From contig JAFAKB010000016.1 of NCBI GenBank assembly GCA_019235885.1, positions 1 to 64,000 on the forward strand: a stretch of DNA of 64,000 bases, given 5' to 3'. Positions 1 through 10,546 of the stretch are shown here, piece after piece. The stretch's first letter is position 1, and each line of letters begins with the position of its first letter. The position numbers and the translations under genes are program-made. Below the pieces are notes generated by a model. That model searched no databases, was not told where the DNA came from, and was given only the letters and a program-made list of their open reading frames with translations. The stretch comes from Candidatus Eremiobacterota bacterium. Its GTDB lineage: Bacteria > Vulcanimicrobiota > Vulcanimicrobiia > Vulcanimicrobiales > Vulcanimicrobiaceae.

Positions 1-855
1 ACCGGCCGCGCGCTGACCGTCGGCCTCACCGGCCCGCCCGGCGTGGGCAAGTCGACGCTGAGCGGTGCGCTCGTCTCGCACGCGCGCAAGCTCGGCAAGA
101 CGGTCGGCGTGATCTCCGTCGACCCGAGCTCGCCGTTCTCGCACGGCGCGCTGCTCGGCGACCGCATCCGCCTCTCCGAGCACTTCACCGATCCCGAGGT
201 GTTCATCCGCTCGATGGCCTCGCGCGGTCATCTCGGCGGGCTCGCGGGCGCGACCGCCGACGCCGTCTCGCTGATGGACGCGTTCGGCAAGGACGTCGTT
301 CTGATCGAGACGGTCGGCGTCGGCCAGTCGGAGATCGAGATCGCCGAGGTCGCCGACACGACGCTGGTCGCGCTGCAGCCGGGCAGCGGCGACTCGGTGC
401 AAGTATTGAAAGCCGGCGTCCTCGAGATCGCCGACGTGTTCGTGGTGAACAAGAGCGATCACCCGATGGCGCTGCAACTACAAAGAGAGATCCGCTCGAT
501 GATGGAGATGCTCCGCTTCGAGGGCTGGGTTCCGGTGCTCGTCAGCACGCAGGCGGTCGAAGGCAAAGGGATCGACAAGCTGTGGGACGCGGTCGTGAAG
601 CACGCGGCGTGGTTGCGCGAGAGCGGCGCGCTGCGCGCGAAGCGCCGCGCGGCGTTCGCACACCGCGTCCGCCAGCTCGCGCTCGGCACGCTCGAAGGCC
701 GCATCGAAACGGCGATCGAGGAGTTGAGCGACGAGCTCGACCCGTACGCCGCCGCGCAGGACGTTCTGCAGCGCTTCGGCGTGCGCGACGGCGTCCACCC
801 GCACGCCCACGCGCGCGCGCCCGGCGAGGTCCGCGCGCACGTAAAAGGACTGTAG
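1..855 (+). CDS. meaB: MeaB/ArgK-type GTPase, methylmalonyl-CoA mutase chaperone (5' end outside window)
   Basis: The frame is open from base 1, so the gene begins upstream; 284 residues are present and roughly 40 N-terminal residues of the family are missing. The visible P-loop GPPGVGKST is at residues 11-19 of the fragment, followed by a switch region with ETVGVGQSE and the guanine-specificity motif NKSD. This is the G3E GTPase family member that loads and protects adenosylcobalamin in methylmalonyl-CoA mutase. The mutase genes lie 5.5 kb downstream on the same strand, which supports the assignment. The C-terminal helical dimerisation arm appears complete. Confidence 0.93.
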   Translation, partial: TGRALTVGLTGPPGVGKSTLSGALVSHARKLGKTVGVISVDPSSPFSHGALLGDRIRLSEHFTDPEVFIRSMASRGHLGGLAGATADAVSLMDAFGKDVVLIETVGVGQSEIEIAEVADTTLVALQPGSGDSVQVLKAGVLEIADVFVVNKSDHPMALQLQREIRSMMEMLRFEGWVPVLVSTQAVEGKGIDKLWDAVVKHAAWLRESGALRAKRRAAFAHRVRQLALGTLEGRIETAIEELSDELDPYAAAQDVLQRFGVRDGVHPHAHARAPGEVRAHVKGL

Positions 856-864
856 CGCTGCGCG

Positions 865-3075
865 TCAGAGCGCGCAGGCCGCCGCCCCGGCCGCGCGCGC
901 AGGCCGCATGCCGAGCGGGAAGGTCGCGCGCAGGGTGAGCGCGGCCGGCGGGCCGAGGCGGTCGATGCTCGAGAGGTAGATGCGGTCGGTGAGATTTTCC
1001 GCCGAAAGAGTCAGCGTGCCGCCGGCGCCGAGCGGCGCCGCGACGCGCGCGCCGATGAGCAGCACCCGGTTCAGCAGCTGCGTGTTGAGGTCGTCGGCGT
1101 AGGCCGTGCCGATGAACGACGCGTCGACGCCGTAGCGCACCGGACCGGCTTGCGCGTCGAGGCCGAGCGTCGCCTCGCGGTCGGGGACGTACGGCAAACG
1201 CTTTCCGAGCGTTGCGCGCGGTCCGGCCAGCACGCGCGCGTACTGCGTCTGGCCGCTCAACCGCGCGCGCGTGCAGCGCCCGAGCGCCGCGGTGTACGTC
1301 GCGAGCGCGCCGTCGGTGCGCGTGCGCGCGACGTTCGCGCGCTGCTGCAGCGTGGGCGTGATCGTCACGAAGCCGATCGCGTCGTTCACGACGGTGCGGG
1401 TGAGGTCGAACGCCAGCCGCGAGTGGCCGCCGAGCAGATCGATCCCGGCGCCGTCGGTGCGCGCCCGCTCGGGGATGAGCCCCGGGTTCGGCGCGAACTG
1501 CGTCGCGCCGATTTGAAAGCCGCGGACCAGCTCGTTCAGGAACGGCGCGCGGAAGCCGCCGCCGCTGCTCGCGCGCAGCGTCAGCGCAGGCGAAAGATCG
1601 TAGCGCAGCGCCGCGCGCGGGGAAACCGCCGCGTCGTCTCGCGCCTTCGCGTTGACGACCGTCGTCTTGCCGCCGCTCACGGTCACCAGCCGGCCGGCGG
1701 AGAACGTCACGTCGTCGTAGCGCGCGCCGGCGAGCGCTTCGAACCGCCCGAACCGCGCGTCGGCCTGCACCGCGAATCCGGCCAGGGTTTGGCTTCCGCT
1801 GCCCAGGCTCTGCAGCGCGCCGTTGCCGCCGCGCTGGTCGCTGATGCCGTGCACGCCGCGCACGTCCGCGCGCAGGTCGACGATCAGATGCGGCGCGCGC
1901 GCGGTCCAGCTCCCGAAGACGCCGTCTTCCCACGCCGGCACGTGCTGCACGTAGCGCAGCGCGCCGGGCTTCTGCGGAAACTGGTCGGCGACGTTGAGCA
2001 CGTTGGTCTGGCGCACGTACGCCGCGAGCGAGCTCCCCGTGCGCTCGCCGGCGAGGCTGTAGCGCAGCGCGCCTTGCTGCAGCGTGCGGCCGAAGTCGTA
2101 GTTCGGACGGCCTTGGTCTTGCGCGTCGGTCGCGAACAGCCCGGACGCTTCGATGCTCGCTGCGCCGCCGGTGGTGCGCACGCGAAACTGCGTCGCGTCG
2201 CTCTGGCTGCGCGCGGGACGATCGACGCTGCTGCGCATTCCGTCGGGCGCGATCCGGTACGACGACCACGCCGACGACGACCACAGCGACGCCGCGACGC
2301 GCTCGCTCAGCGGCGCGCGAAAGAACAGCGACTCGTCGCTGCGCGCCAGCCCGCCCGCGCCGGCGCTCAGCGCGCCGTCGCCGGGAAACCGCGCGTCACT
2401 TTGCGGCGCACGTGTCTGCAGGTCGAGGACGCCGCCGACCGCGCCGGAGCCGTAGAGCGCCGACCCCGCGCCGCGCAGCAATTCCGCGCGCACGAGGTTG
2501 TCGGGCGGATACGCGGCCCAGTCGACCTGTCCGCCGAACGCGTCCTGTGCCGGCAGCCCGTCGACGAGCACCGCGCCGCGGTCGTTTCCCGCGCCGGCGA
2601 ACGAGACGCGGAGCTGGCCGTAGTTGGTGAACGCGCTGTTGCTGCGCCCGCGGTCGAAGCCGGGCAGATCGCGCAGCAGCGCGTCGCTGGTCGCGGCCGG
2701 CGTGTCGCGCAGCGCTTGTGCGTCGAGCACCGAGGCCGCCAGCGGCAGCCGGTGCAGCGAGCTTTGCGAGCCGGTCGCGACGCGCACCGCGCCGATCACC
2801 GCCGGAACGCGGTGCAGCACAACGCGCACCGGTGCGCCGCCGAGCACGACCGACGCGCGCGCGAACTCCGGCGCTTCGACCGTCGCCGACGTCGCGACGA
2901 AGCCCGGGCGCGGCGACGCTTCGCCGGCGCGGCCGGTCGTCTCGACGTCGGTGCTGCGATTCGCCGCCACGAAGCGAACCGTCGCGCCGGCGACCGGCGC
3001 GCCGTCGTCGTCGACCACCGTCAGCACCGGCAGGGCGGCGAACGCGAAGACGGCGGCGATCAGGATCGCGAGCAT
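865..3075 (-). CDS. TonB-dependent outer-membrane receptor
   Basis: The 736-residue protein has a hydrophobic signal peptide (first ~15 residues), a carboxypeptidase-regulatory-like beta domain (about 18-95), a plug domain with the VLVDGLPAQDAFGGQVDW and GAGSALYGSGAVGGVLDL signatures (about 115-235), and then a 22-strand-type barrel ending in an aromatic LRATFPLG strand followed by an unusual short Ala-rich tail. It should import a scarce nutrient across the outer membrane using TonB. The substrate is unknown. A cobalamin receptor would fit the neighbouring B12-dependent mutase, but I see no cobalamin riboswitch upstream, so this is only a guess. Confidence 0.88.
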   Translation of the reverse strand: MLAILIAAVFAFAALPVLTVVDDDGAPVAGATVRFVAANRSTDVETTGRAGEASPRPGFVATSATVEAPEFARASVVLGGAPVRVVLHRVPAVIGAVRVATGSQSSLHRLPLAASVLDAQALRDTPAATSDALLRDLPGFDRGRSNSAFTNYGQLRVSFAGAGNDRGAVLVDGLPAQDAFGGQVDWAAYPPDNLVRAELLRGAGSALYGSGAVGGVLDLQTRAPQSDARFPGDGALSAGAGGLARSDESLFFRAPLSERVAASLWSSSAWSSYRIAPDGMRSSVDRPARSQSDATQFRVRTTGGAASIEASGLFATDAQDQGRPNYDFGRTLQQGALRYSLAGERTGSSLAAYVRQTNVLNVADQFPQKPGALRYVQHVPAWEDGVFGSWTARAPHLIVDLRADVRGVHGISDQRGGNGALQSLGSGSQTLAGFAVQADARFGRFEALAGARYDDVTFSAGRLVTVSGGKTTVVNAKARDDAAVSPRAALRYDLSPALTLRASSGGGFRAPFLNELVRGFQIGATQFAPNPGLIPERARTDGAGIDLLGGHSRLAFDLTRTVVNDAIGFVTITPTLQQRANVARTRTDGALATYTAALGRCTRARLSGQTQYARVLAGPRATLGKRLPYVPDREATLGLDAQAGPVRYGVDASFIGTAYADDLNTQLLNRVLLIGARVAAPLGAGGTLTLSAENLTDRIYLSSIDRLGPPAALTLRATFPLGMRPARAAGAAACAL

Positions 3076-3191
3076 CGCCTCGAACCGGTGCGACGGATCG
3101 CAGCGGCGGTCCTACGCGGACGACCGGCGCGCGCGCACTCGTGCGCAGCGCCGCGAGGCCTCCGCGCCGCAAGCGCGAACCGCCGCAGTCG

Positions 3192-4088
3192 ATGGCGGAA
3201 ACGCAGCGCGTCGGAGTCGTCGGCGTCGGACGGATGGGCGCGAACATGGCGCGCCGGCTGCGCGAGGTGGGATATCCCGTCGCGGCCGTCTACGACGTGC
3301 GCGCCGACGCGGCGCGTGCGCTCGCGGCGGAGCTCGGCGCCGAGGCGGCGGCGAGCCTCGCGCGCGTCGCCGAGCTGAGCGACGCGATCCTCACCGTGGT
3401 GACCGACGACGCCGCGATGCGCGCGATCTACGCGACCGCCGGCGACTCGCTGCTGACGAACGCGCGCGGGAAGATCTTCGTGAACTGCGCGACGATCACG
3501 CCGCACGTGCACGTCGACGTGCAGCGCCTGGCCGAAGCCGCCGGTGCGGCGAGCGTCGAAGCGTGTCTGGCCAGCTCGATCCCGCAAGCGCGCGACGGCA
3601 CGCTGTACATGATGGTCGCCGGGCGGCGCGAGGCGTTCGAGCGCGCCGAGCCGATGCTGCGGCAGATGAGCAAGAAGCTGCGCTACGTCGGCGAGGCCGG
3701 CCAGGCGGCGAAGGTCAAAGCGCTCGTGAACATGGTGATGAACGTCAACACCGCCGGGCTCGCCGAAGGGCTCGGTCTGGGCGAAGCGCTCGGCCTCGAT
3801 CTGACGATGCTGCGCGAGGTGTTCGCCGAGACCGGCGCCGCTTCGCGCGTCCTCGAGACCGACGGGCTCGACATGCAGAACCGCGAGCACGACGTCTACT
3901 TCTCGGCGGCGCACGCGGCGAAGGACTCGCACATCGCGACCGCGCTCGCGCGCGAGCAGAACCTTCACCTGCCGCTCGCCGAAGCGACGGCGCGGCAGTT
4001 CGACGTGATGATCGAGCGCGGGTTGGGCGAGCTCGACAAGTCCGGCGTCGCGGAGCTCACCTTCCCTTCGCGCCGCGCGCAGCGATGA
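3192..4088 (+). CDS. NAD(P)-dependent beta-hydroxyacid dehydrogenase (3-hydroxyisobutyrate dehydrogenase family)
   Basis: The 298-residue protein starts with a Rossmann dinucleotide motif GVVGVGRMGANMARRL. The family's catalytic lysine lies in the segment GEAGQAAKVKALVNMV. The usual substrate motif DxPVSGG is replaced by EACLASSIPQARDGT, so the substrate may differ from 3-hydroxyisobutyrate or tartronate semialdehyde. The ATG at 3192 puts the Rossmann strand at the normal distance from the N-terminus. Its stop overlaps the start of the hydrolase gene (ATGA), so the two are translationally coupled. Confidence 0.85.
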   Translation: MAETQRVGVVGVGRMGANMARRLREVGYPVAAVYDVRADAARALAAELGAEAAASLARVAELSDAILTVVTDDAAMRAIYATAGDSLLTNARGKIFVNCATITPHVHVDVQRLAEAAGAASVEACLASSIPQARDGTLYMMVAGRREAFERAEPMLRQMSKKLRYVGEAGQAAKVKALVNMVMNVNTAGLAEGLGLGEALGLDLTMLREVFAETGAASRVLETDGLDMQNREHDVYFSAAHAAKDSHIATALAREQNLHLPLAEATARQFDVMIERGLGELDKSGVAELTFPSRRAQR

Positions 4089-4885
4089 ACGAGCGCCGGG
4101 TTCGCTTGAGCGACGGCGCGGAGACCACCGTGCAGCAATGGGGTTCGCGCGGCCCGCTCGTCGTCGGCGTGCACGGTCTGGGCTCGTCGCGGCGGGGCTG
4201 GGCGCGCATCGGCGAACGGCTCGCCGAGCGCTGCCGGGTCGTCGCGTACGACCAGCGCGGCCACGGCGACAGCAGCGCGAAAACGCCGATGACGCTGGCG
4301 CGCAGCGTCGAGGATCTCGCGAACGTCGTCGCTGCACTGAGCGAGCCGGTCGATGCGCTGATCGGGCACTCGTGGGGCGGCACGGTGGTGATCGCCGGCG
4401 GGCGCGAGCTGCCGGTGGAGCGCGTCGCGGCGATCGATCCGATGCTGTGGGTGGAGCCGGGCGTGTGGAGCGCCAGCGTGCTGCCCGAGTACCGCACGCT
4501 GTTCGCGCAGTCGCTCGAGGAGCGCGAAGCGTCGATCCGCCGCTCGTACGCGAACTTTCCGGAGGTCGAGCTGGAGTCGAAGCTGCACGCGACGCGGCGC
4601 TTGACGCTGGAGCCGGTCGCGGCGCTGGGCAGCGAGAACGCGATCGACGAAGGCCGCTGGGACTGGCGCGTGCGCGTGCACGACTATCCGAAGCCGCTGC
4701 TGCTCGCCCTCGCCGATCCGAAGCGCAGCGTCGTCTCGCCGGCGGAGCGTGACGAGTTTCGCGCGCGCGGCGGCCCGCGCGTGCGCGTCGAGGTGTTCGA
4801 GGGCGCCAGCCACTCGCTGCAGCGCGACGCGTTCGACCGCTTCATCCCGGTGCTGGAGCGCTTTCTCTCGGGCGAGAAGGCGTGA
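4085..4885 (+). CDS. alpha/beta-hydrolase fold protein
   Basis: The 266-residue protein has the oxyanion segment VHGLGSSRRGW, the nucleophile elbow GHSWGG, a late Asp in LALADPKR and a catalytic His in EGASHSL, so a full Ser-Asp-His triad is present. It lacks a signal peptide and is probably cytoplasmic. It is coupled to the upstream dehydrogenase (4-base overlap) and to the downstream sensor-like gene (GTGA overlap). The substrate cannot be read from sequence; an ester or lactone made by the dehydrogenase is possible. Confidence 0.85.
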   Translation: MNERRVRLSDGAETTVQQWGSRGPLVVGVHGLGSSRRGWARIGERLAERCRVVAYDQRGHGDSSAKTPMTLARSVEDLANVVAALSEPVDALIGHSWGGTVVIAGGRELPVERVAAIDPMLWVEPGVWSASVLPEYRTLFAQSLEEREASIRRSYANFPEVELESKLHATRRLTLEPVAALGSENAIDEGRWDWRVRVHDYPKPLLLALADPKRSVVSPAERDEFRARGGPRVRVEVFEGASHSLQRDAFDRFIPVLERFLSGEKA

Positions 4886-6351
4886 AGCGGGCTTTCCCGG
4901 CAAGGCTAGCGTACTCCGAGGTCGTGGAGACCGGACACGGAGGCGACTTGCGGGAGCGGCTGGTCCGGCTCGCGGGCGGTCTCGCGCGCATCGCCGAGCT
5001 GTCGAACGCCGCCGGGGCGACGCCGCAGCCGGCGAGCGTCGTCCGCGCGCTCCTCGACGCCGTCGCCGACGCGACCGGGGGGAGCGCGACGCTCCTGCGC
5101 CGCGCCGCGGACGGCAGCTACGCCGTCGTCACCGCGCTGGACGCCCGCCCGCCGCACGGCGGCCGCACCGCCGCCGCGCAGCCGCCGTTCCGGTTCGCCG
5201 ACGCGCCCTCGGACGAGCTGGCGCTCCCGCTTCCCGGGCACGGCGCGCAGCCGGAGCTCGTCGTCGCGGTGCGCTGCGGCGAGCGGCGGCCCGACCCGAC
5301 CGACCGCGCCGCGCTGGAGCTGGTCGCGGCGGCGTTCGCGCTCGCCGCGCGCAGCGTCGTCCTCTACGGCGAAGGCGAACGCCGGCGGGTCGAGCTGCTC
5401 GACGCGCGCGCGACGCAGGCCGAGCTCGTCGCGCGGCTGGCGCGCGACGTCCGCGGGCCGGTGACGAGCATCGTCGGCTTCGCCCGGCTGCTCGAGGAAG
5501 ACGAACGCTTCCCGGCCGACGCCCGCGAGGCGCTGGCGATGATTCGCGGCAACGGCGAGCGGGTCGCCGAGCTCGCCGCCGACGTCGACCTGCTCTCCCG
5601 GATCGAGCTGGCCGCGGTCGAGCCGCAGTGGCGGCCGGTCGACCTGGCCGCGCTCGCGACGGCGGCCGGCGCGGCGGTCGAGCGCGCGACGAACGCGCGC
5701 ATCATCGCCGACCCCGACCTGCTCGGCTCGGCGCTGAACCGGCTGGTCGAAGAAGGAAGCCGGCCCGCTTCGCCGGTGCGGGTCCGCATCGAAGATCTCG
5801 AGGAGGCGGTCGCGGTCGAGCTGGCCGGGACGGGCGCCTCGCCGGCCGGCGACCCGGCGGCGCGCTCGATCGGCGGGCGGCTGGCGGCGCGGATCGTCGA
5901 GCGCCACGGCGGGACGTTCCGCAGCGGCGTCGTCGGCGCCGCCTGGTGGATCAGGCTGACGCTGCCGAACGACCCGCGCCGCGCGCAGCGGCGGCTGCGC
6001 ACGATGCTGGTCGGCTCGCGCGAGTCCGGCGACGAGGTCGCCGAGCAGCTCCGCGGGCTGGGCTTCGCGGTGCAGCTCGCCGGCGACGCCTCGGAGGTGC
6101 GCGCCGCGCTGGCGACCTCGGCGGTCGACGTGATCCTCGTCCCGACGGTCCTCTCCGCCTGGGCCGGGATCGACCGGCTCTCCGCGGAGCTGCGGCGTCG
6201 CGCCGGGCTGGTCGCGATCGGCGGCGGCGAGGCCGGCGCGGTGAACGGCTGGGACGCCGCGGTCGCCGCACCGAGCGCGCCGGCCGACCTGCGTGCGGCG
6301 GTCTACGCGGCCGCGGCCAAGGCCCGGCTGCGGCGCGCCGCCGAGGCGTGA
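4882..6351 (+). CDS. degenerate GAF-histidine-kinase-receiver protein (pseudokinase)
   Basis: The 489-residue protein resembles a hybrid sensor kinase in domain order: a GAF-like segment (about 35-165), a HisKA-like helix pair (about 180-240), a HATPase-like region (about 265-365) and a receiver-like domain (about 375-485). Key residues are missing. The phospho-acceptor motif SHELRTP reads ARDVRGP, with Arg in place of His; the ATP-binding N-box reads LNRLVEEGSR without the Asn; no DxGxG box is visible; and the receiver strand reads VDVILVPTVL without the phospho-Asp. It starts at a GTG overlapping the hydrolase stop. It is likely a binding or scaffold protein rather than a kinase. Confidence 0.7.
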   Translation: MKRAFPARLAYSEVVETGHGGDLRERLVRLAGGLARIAELSNAAGATPQPASVVRALLDAVADATGGSATLLRRAADGSYAVVTALDARPPHGGRTAAAQPPFRFADAPSDELALPLPGHGAQPELVVAVRCGERRPDPTDRAALELVAAAFALAARSVVLYGEGERRRVELLDARATQAELVARLARDVRGPVTSIVGFARLLEEDERFPADAREALAMIRGNGERVAELAADVDLLSRIELAAVEPQWRPVDLAALATAAGAAVERATNARIIADPDLLGSALNRLVEEGSRPASPVRVRIEDLEEAVAVELAGTGASPAGDPAARSIGGRLAARIVERHGGTFRSGVVGAAWWIRLTLPNDPRRAQRRLRTMLVGSRESGDEVAEQLRGLGFAVQLAGDASEVRAALATSAVDVILVPTVLSAWAGIDRLSAELRRRAGLVAIGGGEAGAVNGWDAAVAAPSAPADLRAAVYAAAAKARLRRAAEA

Positions 6352-6411
6352 GCGTCGGGAAGATCGTGGGAAGAGGCCGAATCTGACCGTTCGACCGCGA
6401 AGGGACCGTCT

Positions 6412-8121
<1,710 letters not shown>

Positions 8122-8122
8122 C

Positions 8123-8554
8123 ATGACCACCGCGAAAGCACCGGCTCGCCCGCTGCGCGTGATCGTCGCGAAGGCCGGGCTCGACGGACACGACCGCGGC
8201 GCGAAGGTTATCGCGCGCGCGCTGCGCGACGCCGGGATGGAAGTGATCTACACCGGGCTGTTTCAGACGCCGGAGCAGATCGTGCAGACCGCGATCCAGG
8301 AAGACGCCGACGGGATCGGGCTCTCGATTCTGTCGGGGGCGCACATGACGCTCTTCCCGCTCGTCGTCGAGCAGCTCAAGGAGAAGGGCGCCGACGACAT
8401 CGTGTTCTTCGGCGGCGGGACGATCCCGGCGGACGACGCCATGGAGCTCAAGCGGCTCGGCGTGCGCGAGATCTTCACGCCGGGCGCGCCGCTCGCGGAG
8501 ATCATCACCTTCGTCGAGCGCGAGTGCGGCAAGCGCAGAGAGCTGGCCGGCTGA
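8123..8554 (+). CDS. mcmA2: methylmalonyl-CoA mutase, cobalamin-binding (small) subunit
   Basis: The 143-residue protein is a stand-alone B12-binding domain. The cobalt-ligating motif [12 protein letters not shown] (DxHxxG) lies at about residues 19-30, the SxL loop is in GLSILSGAH, and the GG motif is in FFGGGTIP. It docks on the large subunit to form the two-chain mutase found in archaea and many soil bacteria. It is encoded one base after the large subunit stop and surely co-translated. Confidence 0.95.
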   Translation: MTTAKAPARPLRVIVAKAGLDGHDRGAKVIARALRDAGMEVIYTGLFQTPEQIVQTAIQEDADGIGLSILSGAHMTLFPLVVEQLKEKGADDIVFFGGGTIPADDAMELKRLGVREIFTPGAPLAEIITFVERECGKRRELAG

Positions 8555-8558
8555 GGGC

Positions 8559-9923
8559 GTGAGCGCACGCGCGGTCGTTCTCGCCGCGGGCAAGGGAACG
8601 CGCATGAAGTCGGCGCAGCCGAAGGTGCTGCACGAGTTGTGCGGCCGGCCGATGCTGTGGTGGGTGCTCGAAGCGCTGCGCGCGGCCGGCGCCGACGAGA
8701 TCGTCGTCGTGACCAGCCCGGAGCTGGAGCCGCGGCTCGAAGGATTCGGCGTGCGCACGGTGGTGCAGTCCGAACAGCTCGGCACCGGCCACGCGGTGAA
8801 GGTCGCCTTGGAGGCGCTTGAGCCGCGCGACGGGTGCATCGTCGTCGCGTACGGCGACATGCCGCTGGTCGACCGCACGATCTTCGAGGACGTGCAAGCC
8901 GCGGTCGACCCGGACGCCGGGACCGCGCTGGCGCTCGTGACCGCGAAGATGCCGCTCCCGTCGGCGTTCGGGCGCGTCGTGCGCGGCGGTCCTTCGACAA
9001 GCGCAGGATCGGTCGAGCGGATCGTCGAGGCGAAGGACTGCACGCCGGAGCAGCTCGCGCTCGACGAGATGAACGCGGGGATCTACGCGTACGACGAAAC
9101 CGCGTTGCGGCGGGCGATCGTGCAGGTCGGCAACGACAACGCGCAGCGCGAGTACTACCTGACCGACACGGTCGAGCTGCTGATCGCCTCGGGCCACCGC
9201 GTTGCGCCGGTCCCGGTCGCCGACTACCGCAGCGTTCTCGGCGTGAACGACCGCGTCGAGCTGGCCGCCGCGCGCGAGATCGTGAACCGCCGGCTGTGCG
9301 AGGAGCACATGCGCGCCGGCGTGACGATCGTCGACCCGGCGACGACGTACTTGGAGCCGGGGCTGACGCTGGCCACCGACGTGGTGATCCACCCGAACAC
9401 GATGCTCTGCGGCGAGACGCGAATCGGCGAAGGGACGAGCATCGGGCCCAACACGCGCATCGCGGGCTCCTCGGTCGGCGCGCGCTGCACGATCCACGAC
9501 AGCGTCGTCGCGGCGAGCGAGATCGCCGACGACGTCCACGTCGGACCGTTCGCCCACCTGCGCGGCGGAACGGTCCTCGGCCGCAACGTCCACGTCGGCA
9601 ACTTCGTCGAGACGAAGAAGGCGCGGCTGGCCGAGGACGTCAAGGCGGGGCACCTGACGTATCTCGGCGACGTGACGGTCGGCCCGCGCACGAACGTCGG
9701 CGCCGGCACGATCACCTGCAACTTCGACGGCGAGCGCAAGCACGAAACCCACATCGGCGCCGACGCCTTCATCGGCACGAACACCTCGCTCGTCGCCCCG
9801 ATCACCCTCGGCGACGGCGCGACCACCGGCGCCGGAACGGTCGCGATCCGCGACATCGAGCCGGGCGACAAGGTCGTCGGCAACCCCGCGCGCTCAATCG
9901 CGAAAAAGCCAGCCGGCGCTTAG
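8559..9923 (+). CDS. glmU: bifunctional GlcNAc-1-phosphate uridyltransferase / glucosamine-1-phosphate acetyltransferase
   Basis: The 454-residue protein has the N-terminal nucleotidyltransferase motif LAAGKGTRMKS, a YGDMPL metal-site segment and NAGIYAYD, then a left-handed beta-helix with hexapeptide repeats and the acetyltransferase segment KAGHLTYLGD. It makes UDP-GlcNAc for peptidoglycan and LPS. It starts at GTG five bases after mcmA2. A 5-7 residue insertion (GGPSTSAGS) after GRVVR coincides with a short repeat-like DNA element, see findings. Its stop overlaps the end of the convergent methyltransferase gene by 4 bases. Confidence 0.95.
   Translation: MSARAVVLAAGKGTRMKSAQPKVLHELCGRPMLWWVLEALRAAGADEIVVVTSPELEPRLEGFGVRTVVQSEQLGTGHAVKVALEALEPRDGCIVVAYGDMPLVDRTIFEDVQAAVDPDAGTALALVTAKMPLPSAFGRVVRGGPSTSAGSVERIVEAKDCTPEQLALDEMNAGIYAYDETALRRAIVQVGNDNAQREYYLTDTVELLIASGHRVAPVPVADYRSVLGVNDRVELAAAREIVNRRLCEEHMRAGVTIVDPATTYLEPGLTLATDVVIHPNTMLCGETRIGEGTSIGPNTRIAGSSVGARCTIHDSVVAASEIADDVHVGPFAHLRGGTVLGRNVHVGNFVETKKARLAEDVKAGHLTYLGDVTVGPRTNVGAGTITCNFDGERKHETHIGADAFIGTNTSLVAPITLGDGATTGAGTVAIRDIEPGDKVVGNPARSIAKKPAGA
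8989..9010 (+). repeat. REP-like short repeat copy inside glmU
   Basis: The stretch reads CCTTCGACAAGCGCAGGAT and is nearly the reverse complement of the element at 35054-35075 (ATCCTGAGCCTGTCGAAGG). It encodes an insertion in GlmU that the enzyme family normally lacks at this loop. The copy is in frame and does not damage the reading frame. Confidence 0.5.
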
Positions 9924-10546
9924 CGCGCGGCGAGTTTGCGCGCGACGGTCACGTCGAGCAGCGGAACGGTGGCGTACTGCTCGGCGATCCGGCGACAGCG
10001 TTCGATCGCCAGTCCGGTGCGCTCTAGCGCGGCCGCGAGATCGCGTTGCGCATACCGTTTCACCGGGAGCCGTACCTCACCGCTCTCCGTCGGGATGGTC
10101 GCGCGTTCGTAGTAATGCTGGTCGGAGATGTCGGTGACGACGAGGGTGCCGCCGGGGCGCAGAACGCGCGCGAACTCGCCCGATGCTGCGTCGAGCGATG
10201 CACCGTGGCTGAGCACGCGCGTGCAAAGGACGGCGTCGAACGACGCATCCGCGAAGGGCATCACCACGATGTCGCCGCGCACTAGCTGTCCGGCGATCTC
10301 GGGATGCGCCGCGCGCGCCAAGCCGAGCTGCACATCGCTGATATCGATACCGACATAGTCCAAACCACGCACCCGCACAGGCGCCGCATAGCGGCCATAG
10401 CCGCAACCGGCGTCGAGCGCACGACCCTGCGTCGGCAGCTCCTCCAACACGACGTCCACTTCCAAGGTGTCCCACAGGCGGCTCCAGCGCCAATGCTGGT
10501 ATGCGGATCCGGCCGCATCGTATGCGGCCTCCGTCGCGCCGGTCAC
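9920..10546 (-). CDS. class I SAM-dependent methyltransferase
   Basis: The 208-residue protein has motif I ALDAGCGYGRY, the acidic strand end YVGIDISD, a motif II/III region VRGDIVVMPFADASFD, and LRPGGTLVVTD, so it is a Methyltransf_11-type small-molecule methyltransferase. The start GTG overlaps the stop of the upstream dCTP-deaminase-like gene (GTGA), making a two-gene operon. Codon choice and base composition are less extreme than in flanking core genes, as expected for island cargo. The substrate is unknown. Confidence 0.8.
   Translation of the reverse strand: MTGATEAAYDAAGSAYQHWRWSRLWDTLEVDVVLEELPTQGRALDAGCGYGRYAAPVRVRGLDYVGIDISDVQLGLARAAHPEIAGQLVRGDIVVMPFADASFDAVLCTRVLSHGASLDAASGEFARVLRPGGTLVVTDISDQHYYERATIPTESGEVRLPVKRYAQRDLAAALERTGLAIERCRRIAEQYATVPLLDVTVARKLAAR

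Noticed and set aside
3076..3191. Cobalamin riboswitch upstream of the TonB receptor
   Set aside because: The 116-base gap contains GC-rich repeats but no B12-box-like conserved sequence that I could recognise.
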